From the NCBI GenBank assembly GCA_015904045.1, contig JABMDG010000083.1, positions 12,127 through 31,778 on the forward strand: a DNA stretch of 19,652 nucleotides, read 5' to 3'. The position numbers and the translations under genes were made by a program. This stretch comes from Nitrospira sp. (lineage in GTDB: Bacteria; Nitrospirota; Nitrospiria; Nitrospirales; Nitrospiraceae). Position 1 is the first letter of the stretch, and each line of letters begins with the position of its first letter. The notes below the pieces were generated by a model, which did no database searches, was not told where the DNA came from, and saw only the letters and a program-made list of their open reading frames with translations. Below are positions 1 through 12,813 of the stretch, piece by piece.

Positions 1-273
1 GAACCAGACCCCTGCGCTCCCTCCCCATGAATGTTTCATCTGATAGTCGACATCGTTGATCACCCTCGGCACCGCCACCCCGCTCGGCCCCGTCGGCGGG
101 AGCGCGCCCTGAAACGTGGCATCTTCACTGAACGGAATCGCCACGCCCGCCATAAAGGACAGATAGGGCTCGAGCGTCCCGGACGGCATGGTCGGGAGCT
201 CTGCCGCCGATGCGGAGAGCGGAGCGCCAAGGACACAAAGAAGGCCGACAATCACCGGAATTCGTGTTTTCAT
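1..273 (-). CDS. Outer-membrane beta-barrel protein, N-terminal part (cut by window start)
   Basis: Reading the minus strand from the ATG at 271-273 gives 91 codons without a stop up to the window edge, so the C-terminus lies outside. The start is supported by a GGAGG motif about eight bases upstream. The protein opens with a Sec signal peptide (MKTRIPVIVGLLCVLG..., likely cleaved after ASA near residue 23) and continues with strand-like segments (EPYLSFMAG, SAGVWF). It is a tandem paralogue of the 288-aa protein directly upstream: signal peptides and first barrel strands are nearly the same. The stretch after DATF is longer here (GALPPTGPSG...), as expected of a variable extracellular loop. 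A small OmpA-like barrel in the outer membrane is likely; the function is unknown. Confidence 0.75.
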   Translation of the reverse strand, partial: MKTRIPVIVGLLCVLGAPLSASAAELPTMPSGTLEPYLSFMAGVAIPFSEDATFQGALPPTGPSGVAVPRVINDVDYQMKHSWGGSAGVWF

Positions 274-329
274 TCACCGCCCTCCAGGAGAAGGAAGATC
301 GGATACCAGAACTGTTTGGCCCTATCACA

Positions 330-352
330 CCCCCAACCACGCGTGGTGGGGG
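330..352 (-). terminator. GC-rich hairpin between the two barrel genes (possible terminator)
   Basis: CCCCC-A-ACCAC faces GTGGT-GGGGG around a two-base centre, so the transcript could form a strong stem with one bulge about 20 bases after the stop of the 288-aa barrel gene. No U-tract follows on the minus strand, so it is not a textbook intrinsic terminator. It may attenuate transcription or protect the mRNA 3' end. Confidence 0.35.
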
Positions 353-373
353 AGGTATTCATCCAGGACAACG

Positions 374-1240
374 CTATGGCTTGATGTCGAAGTGAATCGA
401 CAAGCCCGCATGCACGTGGATCGAATTGATCGAGGATGAATATTCATTAAGAAATATGGTGCTCCCCCCCGTCTTCGGAAACGTGGGAAATGCGTCGCCT
501 CCGGAGGACAGCCCGTACCGATCCGTCAAGAGGTTGTCGTGATGGGCCATGATATACTTCGCCTCAACAAACCCCGCCACGTACTTGAAGAGATGCGCCT
601 TGATTCCTCCCAATGCCATCCACGCGTGCGTCGTAACCCGTTGGTCGGGAGCAGCGTTGGTATTGGTATTCCCACCACCCTCACAACACGTTCCTATCGC
701 ACTAATTCCACGAGTTCCACCTGGCCTCATAGCCATCTGATGCATGCCCACACCGATCCCGACGTACGGAAACCACCGCCCGTTCGGATAGGCGTCGGAA
801 ATCGCTAGCGGGTAGCGAATCAGGAAATTGGGGCCGATGTAGAGGCCCCGCATCTCAGTCGCGGCGCCACTAAACGTTCCGCTTGAATTTGTTACCCCAT
901 TATAATTTTCCCGAGGGCCCACGTCCGCTTGCCAAAGAAATCCGGTGAGTTCCATGCCGAGGTCGAATCCCCACAACTTGTTGCGGGTGGGAAACCAGAC
1001 CCCCGCGTTGCCCCCAACTGCAAAATTATTCCGATAGTCGACATCCTTGATTATCGTCGGCGTGGTCCCGTCCGTGAATGTGGCATCCGCGCTGCGCGTC
1101 ATGGCGATGCCCGACAGGAAAGACAAATAGAGTTCGGGCGTCCCGGACGAGATGGTCGGGAGCTCAGCCCCCGCCGACGCGGAGAGCGGAGAGCCAAGGA
1201 CACAGAGAAGGCCAACGATCGCCGAAATTCTCGTTTTCAT
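374..1240 (-). CDS. Outer-membrane beta-barrel protein, OmpA-like barrel family (288 aa)
   Basis: A GGGAGGA motif lies about six bases before the ATG. Residues 1-23 form a Sec signal peptide ending in ASA. The mature part alternates aromatic/hydrophobic and small polar residues as porin-type strands do (PELYLSFLSGIAM, GRWFPYVGIGVGM, HAWMALGGIKAHLFKYVAGFVEAKY, IHVHAGLSIHFDI). This resembles the generic outer-membrane beta-barrel domain of roughly 200-250 residues. A Cys-Cys pair with a Gly/Asn-rich run (GTCCEGGGNTNTN) probably sits in a surface loop. It ends in IKP rather than the common terminal Phe, which is mildly unusual. No enzymatic motif or peptidoglycan-binding OmpA C-domain is present. 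It is followed by a paralogue on the same strand and lies 313 bp after sucD, so it is probably a separate transcription unit unrelated to carbon fixation. Confidence 0.75.
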   Translation of the reverse strand: MKTRISAIVGLLCVLGSPLSASAGAELPTISSGTPELYLSFLSGIAMTRSADATFTDGTTPTIIKDVDYRNNFAVGGNAGVWFPTRNKLWGFDLGMELTGFLWQADVGPRENYNGVTNSSGTFSGAATEMRGLYIGPNFLIRYPLAISDAYPNGRWFPYVGIGVGMHQMAMRPGGTRGISAIGTCCEGGGNTNTNAAPDQRVTTHAWMALGGIKAHLFKYVAGFVEAKYIMAHHDNLLTDRYGLSSGGDAFPTFPKTGGSTIFLNEYSSSINSIHVHAGLSIHFDIKP

Positions 1241-1553
1241 TCATCGTCCTCCCGACGCCTGCGTCTTCCTTACACCCGTATCGATCCCCGGTTCCCCTGT
1301 TGCGGTTATTGGCATGGCATACGAATCCAAACATCCACCTCCAGAGCGACCAAGACGGGATGCTCTTCTCGCATCGTAGGGGCGAACGGGGCCCACAGTA
1401 ACAACCCCGCATTCAGTTTTGAAAATAGATAAAACGGATTGGAACTATCGGTAAATCCAATATGCCAACACCGCAATCGCGCAGGGGGGACTAACAATTC
1501 TCGTCAGAATCAGGTCGCAACGGGTGCGGCAAGAAGAACCCATGGTGGAAGAT
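1241..1553. other. 313-bp intergenic region, no clear feature
   Basis: This lies between the sucD stop and the barrel-gene start. It should contain the end of the rTCA transcript and the promoter of the barrel gene. Apart from the barrel gene's ribosome-binding site near 1248-1254, I see no hairpin with a T-tract and no -35/-10 pair better than chance. It is AT-richer around 1415-1465. Short ORFs crossing it look like chance. Confidence 0.5.
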
Positions 1554-2426
1554 CTATCGTCCCAGCGCTCTCTTGACGGCGTTGCCGATTTCAGCCGGGT
1601 TCTTGACGACAACGACGCCGGAAGACTCCAGAGCCTTCATCTTTTCTGTTGCCGTGCCTTTGCCACCGGAAATGATCGCGCCGGCATGGCCCATGCGGCG
1701 TCCGGGAGGCGCCGTGATCCCGGCGATAAAACTCACCACCGGCTTCTTGACGTGTTTCTTGATGAATTCGGCGGCTTTCTCTTCCGCATCGCCACCGATC
1801 TCGCCGATCATGACAATCGCCTGCGTTTCCGCGTCCTTTTCGAAGAGCGGGAGAACGTCTACAAAGCCAGTGCCGTTGACGGGATCGCCCCCGATGCCGA
1901 CACAGGTTGTTTCGCCAAGGCCGAGCGTGGACAGTTGATAAACAGCCTCATAGGTGAGAGTCCCGCTGCGGGAAACCACGCCGACGACGCCTTTTTTATG
2001 AATAAAACCCGGCATGATGCCGATCTTGGCCTCGTCGACTGTAATGACACCGGGGCAATTGGGACCGATCAGCCTGACATCGCGGCCGCGCAACGCCCGC
2101 TTCACCTTCACCATGTCGTTGACCGGAATGCCTTCGGTGATGCAGATCACCAGCTTGATCCCGGCATCGGCCGCTTCCAGAATCGCGTCGGCGCAGAACG
2201 GCGGCGGCACGAAGATGAGCGAGGTATCGGCCTCGGTCTTCTTCACGGCATCGGCCACCGTGTTGAATACGGGAATGCCTTCGACCTCCTGCCCCGCCTT
2301 CCCCGGCGTGACCCCAGCCACGACCTTGGTCCCATAGGCCTTGCACTGGGTCGCGTGGAACGACCCTTCCTTGCCCGTGATCCCCTGCACCACCACCCGC
2401 GTATTCTTATTGACCAGAATGCTCAC
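1554..2426 (-). CDS. sucD: Succinyl-CoA synthetase (ADP-forming), alpha subunit
   Basis: This 290-aa protein matches the usual SucD length. The N-terminal CoA-binding Rossmann domain begins [20 protein letters not shown]. The ligase domain carries the phosphohistidine in [14 protein letters not shown] (His247). GPNCPG (121-126) and SRSGTLTYE (152-160) are typical of the family. With SucC it interconverts succinate, CoA and ATP with succinyl-CoA, ADP and Pi; in an rTCA organism it makes succinyl-CoA for 2-oxoglutarate synthesis. The start is GTG (2424-2426), supported by AGAGGA about six bases upstream and by alignment to the usual N-terminus. It follows sucC on the same strand after 158 bp. 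Its N-terminus resembles that of AclA in this window (SILANKDTRVVIQGG), reflecting the known shared ancestry of the two enzymes. Confidence 0.96.
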   Translation of the reverse strand: MSILVNKNTRVVVQGITGKEGSFHATQCKAYGTKVVAGVTPGKAGQEVEGIPVFNTVADAVKKTEADTSLIFVPPPFCADAILEAADAGIKLVICITEGIPVNDMVKVKRALRGRDVRLIGPNCPGVITVDEAKIGIMPGFIHKKGVVGVVSRSGTLTYEAVYQLSTLGLGETTCVGIGGDPVNGTGFVDVLPLFEKDAETQAIVMIGEIGGDAEEKAAEFIKKHVKKPVVSFIAGITAPPGRRMGHAGAIISGGKGTATEKMKALESSGVVVVKNPAEIGNAVKRALGR

Positions 2427-2557
2427 GATATCCTCTTTTCCTACCCTTCCGATACTGGAAGGTGTGCTGGGCCGGAGCTCACACTGCGCGCATCCACCGA
2501 GCGCCGACCATAATCTGAAAATTTATATCGTTTTTTGTGCGCGCGGTGGGCGAGCAC

Positions 2558-2575
2558 TGAGCCCGGCCCGGCTCA
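2558..2575 (-). terminator. Palindromic GC hairpin just after sucC
   Basis: TGAGCC...GGCTCA forms a stem ten bases after the sucC stop, in a 158-bp spacer before sucD. The next hairpin-like segment (2537-2556, GTGC...GCAC) is followed on the minus strand by A residues, not T, so neither is a standard intrinsic terminator. The spacer also holds an AT-rich stretch (2516-2537). An internal promoter for sucD is possible, but I could not find a convincing -35 box. Confidence 0.3.
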
Positions 2576-2584
2576 TCTTCCTAA

Positions 2585-3763
2585 TTACGCCGCTTTCCCC
2601 GTCAACCTCACAATCTTCTGCGCCGCCTCCCACAAATCGTTCGCCACTTCCAGCTTCAAGCCGGATTCCGCCAGCAGCTTGCGACCCTCTTCGGCATTCG
2701 TCCCCTGCAACCGGACAACGAGAGGCACGTTGATCTTCACTTCCTTCGCCGCCTCGATCACGCCATGGGCAATGCGCTCACAGCGGACGATCCCGCCGAA
2801 GATATTGATGAAGATGCCTTTCACGTTCGGGTCTTTCAGCAGAATCCGAAACCCCGCCGCCACCGTCTCTTTCGTCGCGCCGCCGCCGACGTCCAAGAAA
2901 TTCGCGGGCTCACTGCCGGCCAGCTTGATCACGTCCATGGTGGCCATGGCGAGGCCAGCGCCGTTCACCATGCAGCCGATGTTGCCGTCCAACTTCACGT
3001 AGTTCAGATTGTTCGCCGTCGCTTCGATCTCCAGCGGTTCCTCTTCATTCAAATCCCGCATCTTCTGCACATCTTCGTGTTTGAAGAGGCCGTTGTCGTC
3101 GAACGACACCTTGCCGTCCAACGCGATGAGCGTTTTTTCCTTCGTAATGATCAGCGGATTGATTTCGACCAACGCCGCGTGCTTTTCCATAAAAAGGCGA
3201 TAGAGATTGTCAAGCATCTTCACGAAAGGATTGATGACCGCCGGCTCGACATTCTGGAGACCTAAGGCAAACGCCACGTTGCGGCCATTGTGGCCCTGAA
3301 ATCCGACAGCCGGATCGATGGCTTCCTTGATGATCTTTCCCGGCGTGTGGGCCGCGACTTCTTCGATTTCCATCCCGCCTTCCGTGCTGGCGATGAACGT
3401 CGGCCAACCCGTGTCGCGATCGACGAGGATGGAGAGATACAACTCCTTAGCGATATTGGCGCCCTCCTCCATCAGAAGGCGATGGACCGTCCGTCCTTTG
3501 GGACCGGTCTGGTGCGTGACTAATGTTTTGCCCAACAATTCCTTGGCGAATCCCGCCACGGCGTTCTTATCCTTTGTGATCTTCACGCCACCGGCCTTCC
3601 CACGGCCGCCCGCGTGGATCTGCGCCTTGACGACGAACACGGGCGTGTTCAGTTCGTTGGCCCAAGCGGTTGCAGCTTCCGGGGACGTAATTTCCTTCCC
3701 GCGCGGCACCGGCACGCCGAATTGGGCAAACAACGACTTAGCTTGGAATTCATGCACATTCAT
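2585..3763 (-). CDS. sucC: Succinyl-CoA synthetase (ADP-forming), beta subunit
   Basis: This 392-aa protein has the normal SucC length. It begins MNVHEFQAKSLFAQFGVPVPRG, the usual ATP-grasp start. Nucleotide-binding residues lie in the Gly-rich segment HAGGRGKAGGVK (about 51-62). VEINPLII supplies metal-binding Glu/Asn, and the C-terminal ligase domain includes FLDVGGGA and IFGGIVRCERIAHG. It pairs with SucD to make or use succinyl-CoA. AAGGAG sits seven bases before the ATG. The gene lies 95 bp after frdA in a spacer filled by an inverted repeat. In cycle order it uses the succinate that FrdAB would produce. Nothing in the sequence looks damaged. Confidence 0.96.
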   Translation of the reverse strand: MNVHEFQAKSLFAQFGVPVPRGKEITSPEAATAWANELNTPVFVVKAQIHAGGRGKAGGVKITKDKNAVAGFAKELLGKTLVTHQTGPKGRTVHRLLMEEGANIAKELYLSILVDRDTGWPTFIASTEGGMEIEEVAAHTPGKIIKEAIDPAVGFQGHNGRNVAFALGLQNVEPAVINPFVKMLDNLYRLFMEKHAALVEINPLIITKEKTLIALDGKVSFDDNGLFKHEDVQKMRDLNEEEPLEIEATANNLNYVKLDGNIGCMVNGAGLAMATMDVIKLAGSEPANFLDVGGGATKETVAAGFRILLKDPNVKGIFINIFGGIVRCERIAHGVIEAAKEVKINVPLVVRLQGTNAEEGRKLLAESGLKLEVANDLWEAAQKIVRLTGKAA

Positions 3764-3786
3764 TTTCGCTCCTTGCTGTCGCTCCA

Positions 3787-3854
3787 GGACTGAGCAACGA
3801 GGACTGCGGACTGAGTTTCGGTCTTCACGTCTCAGTCCTCAGCACTCAGTCCTC
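3787..3854. repeat. Intergenic inverted repeat, GGACTGAG/CTCAGTCC family (frdA-sucC gap)
   Basis: GGACTGAG occurs at 3787-3794 and 3808-3815. The complementary CTCAGTCCTC occurs at 3831-3840 and 3845-3854. The arms can pair in several registers around a centre of about 15 bases. The same words recur in the icd-frdB gap and, weakly, in the aclB-aclA gap. No T-tract follows. Confidence 0.7.
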
Positions 3855-3858
3855 ATCA

Positions 3859-5430
3859 CTAACTTACTTTTCTAGTATACGCCGGCAGGATCATGGGCGA
3901 GATGACACCGCTGACATTCCCATGTTTCTTGGCTTCGGCCCGGAACCGTTCCAAGTGCTTCAACGTCAACTTGCCCTGTGTGACCGACCCGGTTCGGGAG
4001 GCCGCCGTCAGACCCGACCGCTTGCCGAACACCATCAAATCGAGCAGCGAGTTGCCCATCAAGCGATTTCGCCCATGCAACCCGCCCGAGGCTTCGCCGG
4101 CCACAAACAGGTTCTTCACGTTGGTTTCTGAATTCGTGTCGATCTTCACGCCACCGTTTTGATAATGGAGCGTCGGATAAATGAGCACCGGATCCTTGCT
4201 GATGTCGATGCCGAATCGCTCGAACTGGAGCATCATGGCGGGGAAATGTTTCTCGACCGTGCCAGGCCCATGTTCGGCATCCAACAGCGGCGTGTCCAAC
4301 CAGACCCCGACGCGGCCCGACATCGTGCGGATGCCCCGGCCCTCTTCGCACTCACGGATGATCGAGGACGAGACGACGTCGCGCGTATCGAGTTCGTTGA
4401 CGAACCGCTCACCTTTGGCATTGACCAGCTGGCCGCCCTCGGACCGGATGCCTTCCGTCACTAAGGCGCCGATCAATTGTTCGGGATAAACCGCGCCGGA
4501 CGGGTGATATTGGAACGTGTCAATGTGGTCGAGCTTTGCACCCATCCGGTAGGAAAGGCACAACCCGTCACCTGTTGCCCCGTAGTGGTTGCTGGTGGGG
4601 AATCCCTGAATGTGCAGCCGGCCGATGCCGCCGGTGGCCAGAATGACCGATTTGGCCGCGACAACCACATATTGATGATTGTCGAGATCCTTCAGGATGG
4701 CTCCGGTGCACCGTCCGTCATCATCGCTGAGCAGTTCGACCGCCGCGCTGAACTCCAGGAGCTGGATCTTCTGGTTGATGACCTCGTCCTTAAGCACCCG
4801 CATAATTTCCAGGCCGGTATAGTCGGAGCAGGTCAGCAGACGGGGCTTGGAGCTGCCGCCGCCTTTCTTGACGTGCAAATTGCCGTCGGCCTGCCGATCG
4901 AACAACACGCCGAGCTCGATCAGCCACTTGGCGATTGAGGGGCCTTCCTCGACCATCACCTTGAGCAGGTCATGGTCGTTCTGCATGTGGCCGCCCTTGA
5001 GCGTATCGATAAAATGGGTGACCGGCGAGTCTTCCGGCGCCACAGAGATCTGCATGCCGCCTTGCGCCATCACGCTGTTCGAGTCGCCGAGTCGCAGCTT
5101 GGTCGCCAAGATGACCTTGGCGCCGGCTGCTTTGCGCGCGGGAAACGGCGGCATCATCGTAAACGACATGCCGTCCTGCACAGCGGTCTGGCAGGCCAGG
5201 CAGGTCCTCACCTTGGGATCGTTTTTCGTTCGATAGTACGCAGCGCAGGCCCCGCAGAAGCCGCCCAGACATCCGATGCCGCGCACCACTTCCTGGCCGG
5301 CATACCACATGGCCTTGATGACCGTGATCCCCTCCGGCACCTCATACTGCTTGCCGGAAATTTCGATCGTCACCATCCGATGTGTGAGCACCTCAGGCTG
5401 GTCGATGATATTGGTGTCTTCTTGAGCCAT
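3859..5430 (-). CDS. frdA: Chimeric ORF: FrdB-like 2Fe-2S N-terminus fused to FrdA flavoprotein C-terminus
   Basis: The 523-aa ORF has two parts. Residues 1-100 match the intact FrdB at 9740-10453 almost residue for residue, with 2Fe-2S cysteines in GCLGGFCGAC and RTCLAC, and stop at PPFPARK. Residues 101-523 are a fumarate reductase/succinate dehydrogenase flavoprotein that begins mid-domain at AAGAKVILATK. They carry AQGG (122-125), HPSG (309-312), TEGIRSEGG (325-333, catalytic Arg candidate 329), HYQNGG (422-427) and GNSLLD (459-464). The FAD Rossmann glycines, the 4Fe-4S half of FrdB and a subunit boundary are all missing, so this product should not bind FAD properly. Where covalent enzymes have SHTVSAQGG, it reads SNSVMAQGG, implying non-covalent FAD. 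After GNSLLD only about 60 residues remain, shorter than typical SdhA. The translation start is frdB's own (AAGGA upstream). The seam at 5130/5131 is probably an assembly artefact or a rearrangement. Confidence 0.85.
   Translation of the reverse strand: MAQEDTNIIDQPEVLTHRMVTIEISGKQYEVPEGITVIKAMWYAGQEVVRGIGCLGGFCGACAAYYRTKNDPKVRTCLACQTAVQDGMSFTMMPPFPARKAAGAKVILATKLRLGDSNSVMAQGGMQISVAPEDSPVTHFIDTLKGGHMQNDHDLLKVMVEEGPSIAKWLIELGVLFDRQADGNLHVKKGGGSSKPRLLTCSDYTGLEIMRVLKDEVINQKIQLLEFSAAVELLSDDDGRCTGAILKDLDNHQYVVVAAKSVILATGGIGRLHIQGFPTSNHYGATGDGLCLSYRMGAKLDHIDTFQYHPSGAVYPEQLIGALVTEGIRSEGGQLVNAKGERFVNELDTRDVVSSSIIRECEEGRGIRTMSGRVGVWLDTPLLDAEHGPGTVEKHFPAMMLQFERFGIDISKDPVLIYPTLHYQNGGVKIDTNSETNVKNLFVAGEASGGLHGRNRLMGNSLLDLMVFGKRSGLTAASRTGSVTQGKLTLKHLERFRAEAKKHGNVSGVISPMILPAYTRKVS
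5028..5130 (-). repeat. 103-bp perfect direct repeat of frdA, copy B (with 9230-9332)
   Basis: By eye, 103 consecutive bases are identical to 9230-9332, at an offset of 4,202 bp. Identity ends abruptly on both sides (5027 G against 9229 A; 5131 T against 9333 G). The repeat encodes frdA codons for AAGAKVILATK to SVAPED (34 residues) in the same frame in both copies. On its left frdA continues normally; on its right the sequence switches to frdB. No short terminal inverted repeats border it. Confidence 0.97.
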
Positions 5431-5440
5431 TGTTCCTTCG

Positions 5441-5500
5441 TGAGGCGTGAAACGTAAGGCGCAAGGGGTCTCGATCAGAATCCCCTCACGCCTGACGCCT
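5441..5500. repeat. Intergenic inverted repeat in the second icd-frdB gap
   Basis: TGAGGCGTGA (5441-5450) faces TCACGCCTGA (5486-5495) with 9 of 10 bases complementary; ACGTAAGGCG and GACGCCTAAC extend the pattern. The words differ from those in the matching gap of the first gene set (10491-10555), although the flanking genes are close homologues. No T-tract is present. Confidence 0.55.
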
Positions 5501-5515
5501 AACCTCTAACGGACT

Positions 5516-9644
<4,129 letters not shown>

Positions 9645-9739
9645 GATTCGTTAGTTACAAGTAGAAAAGTTGACAAGTTGGAAGTTCATCGGACTCGACC
9701 GACTTCCGAACTTTCACACCTTCACACCTTATAACTTTC
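9645..9739. repeat. Spacer frdB-frdA made of reiterated short words
   Basis: Words AAGTTGACAAGTTGGAAGTTC (split by one register) on the frdA side oppose GAACTTTCACACCTTCACACC on the frdB side, giving an imperfect inverted repeat. The frdA ribosome-binding site should lie here, but no clear GGAG is seen in the last 15 bases before the ATG at 9644. Confidence 0.4.
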
Positions 9740-10453
9740 TCACTTCACAGAGGCACAATGCTCCGCCAGTTCTTTCTCGTTCATCGACAGAACCCTCTTC
9801 CACTCATCGTCGAACCGGCCGTCCTTGATCTCCTTGATGCGCGTATGCAATCCGGCTGGCTTCTCTGTAAAATGCGCCCCCTGTGCGCGGCTGACATAGA
9901 GCGCCACGAGGTTCGGAGCAATATCGGCGATGCAGACCGGCGTGCACATGCCGCACATGACGCAGTCCATGAACATCTCCGAGACGCTCTGGAAGTCGCC
10001 GAAGACCGCCTTCCACACCCCTTCCCGCACGTCGATCTTCTGCGGGCACGCTTCGGTGCAGGCGTTACAATTCCGGCAGAGTGGGGCCTCTGGATACAGA
10101 TTGAAAAGATCTTGCTTGGGGTCTTGAAGCTTCTGAATATCGTACAGCGCCTTGCGCGCCGGGAAGGGCGGCATCATCGTAAAGGACATGCCGTCCTGGA
10201 CCGCCGTCTGGCAGGCCAGACACGTTCTTACCTTGGGATCATCCTTGGTCCGATAGTAGGTTGCGCAGGCACCGCAGAATCCACCAAGGCAGCCGACGCC
10301 GCGCACGACTTCCTGGCCGGCATACCACATGGCCTTGATGACGGTGATCCCTTCCGGCACCTCGTACTTCTTGCCGGCAATTTCAATCGTCACCATCCGA
10401 TGCGTGAGCACCTCGGGCTGATCGATTACATTCTGGTTGTCGTCGGTTGCCAT
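9740..10453 (-). CDS. frdB: Fumarate reductase/succinate dehydrogenase-type iron-sulfur subunit
   Basis: This 237-aa protein opens with a plant-type 2Fe-2S ferredoxin fold whose ligands fit C55, C60, C63 and C78 (GCLGGFCGAC...RTCLAC). Two 4Fe-4S motifs follow: CRNCNACTEACP (C126, C129, C132, C136) and CVMCGMCTPVC (C164, C167, C170, C174). Classical SdhB spreads the ligands of its 4Fe-4S and 3Fe-4S clusters differently, so this version is closer to HdrC/TfrB-like or soluble fumarate reductase subunits. It lacks the CCG domains of TfrB. It should pass electrons to or from the flavoprotein FrdA encoded next; no membrane anchor gene is in the window, so a cytoplasmic enzyme is plausible. It lies 104 bp after icd and 95 bp before frdA. 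The electron donor is unknown. The exact name is inferred from its partner and the rTCA context. Confidence 0.85.
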   Translation of the reverse strand: MATDDNQNVIDQPEVLTHRMVTIEIAGKKYEVPEGITVIKAMWYAGQEVVRGVGCLGGFCGACATYYRTKDDPKVRTCLACQTAVQDGMSFTMMPPFPARKALYDIQKLQDPKQDLFNLYPEAPLCRNCNACTEACPQKIDVREGVWKAVFGDFQSVSEMFMDCVMCGMCTPVCIADIAPNLVALYVSRAQGAHFTEKPAGLHTRIKEIKDGRFDDEWKRVLSMNEKELAEHCASVK

Positions 10454-10490
10454 AGCTTTCAGCTTCCAGCCATCATAGCTTGGGTCCCCA

Positions 10491-10555
10491 GGACTGAGGG
10501 CTGAGGACTGAGTTATGAGAATTTTACTCAGCCCTCAGTCCTCGCTACTCAGTCC
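10491..10555. repeat. Intergenic hairpin, GGACTGAG/CTCAGTCC family (icd-frdB gap)
   Basis: GGACTGAGGGCTGAG (10491-10505) is perfectly complementary to CTCAGCCCTCAGTCC (10527-10541), 15 bp of stem with a 21-base centre. Further copies of the word lie at 10505-10512 and 10548-10555. It begins a few bases after the icd stop. No T-tract follows, so it is probably an mRNA-processing or stabilising element, or a small dispersed palindrome, rather than a terminator. Confidence 0.75.
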
Positions 10556-10557
10556 TA

Positions 10558-12813
<2,256 letters not shown>

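Noticed and set aside
1524..2513. 329-codon open frame on the plus strand
   Set aside because: Antisense to sucD over almost all its length; recognisable sucD motifs on the other strand explain it.
2516..2540. AT-rich stretch with TATAAA as a sucD promoter
   Set aside because: No acceptable -35 hexamer 16-18 bases upstream (the position reads CCCACC).
3787..3854. Repeats as a CRISPR array
   Set aside because: The words are 8-10 bases, in inverted orientation, without regular spacers or cas genes.
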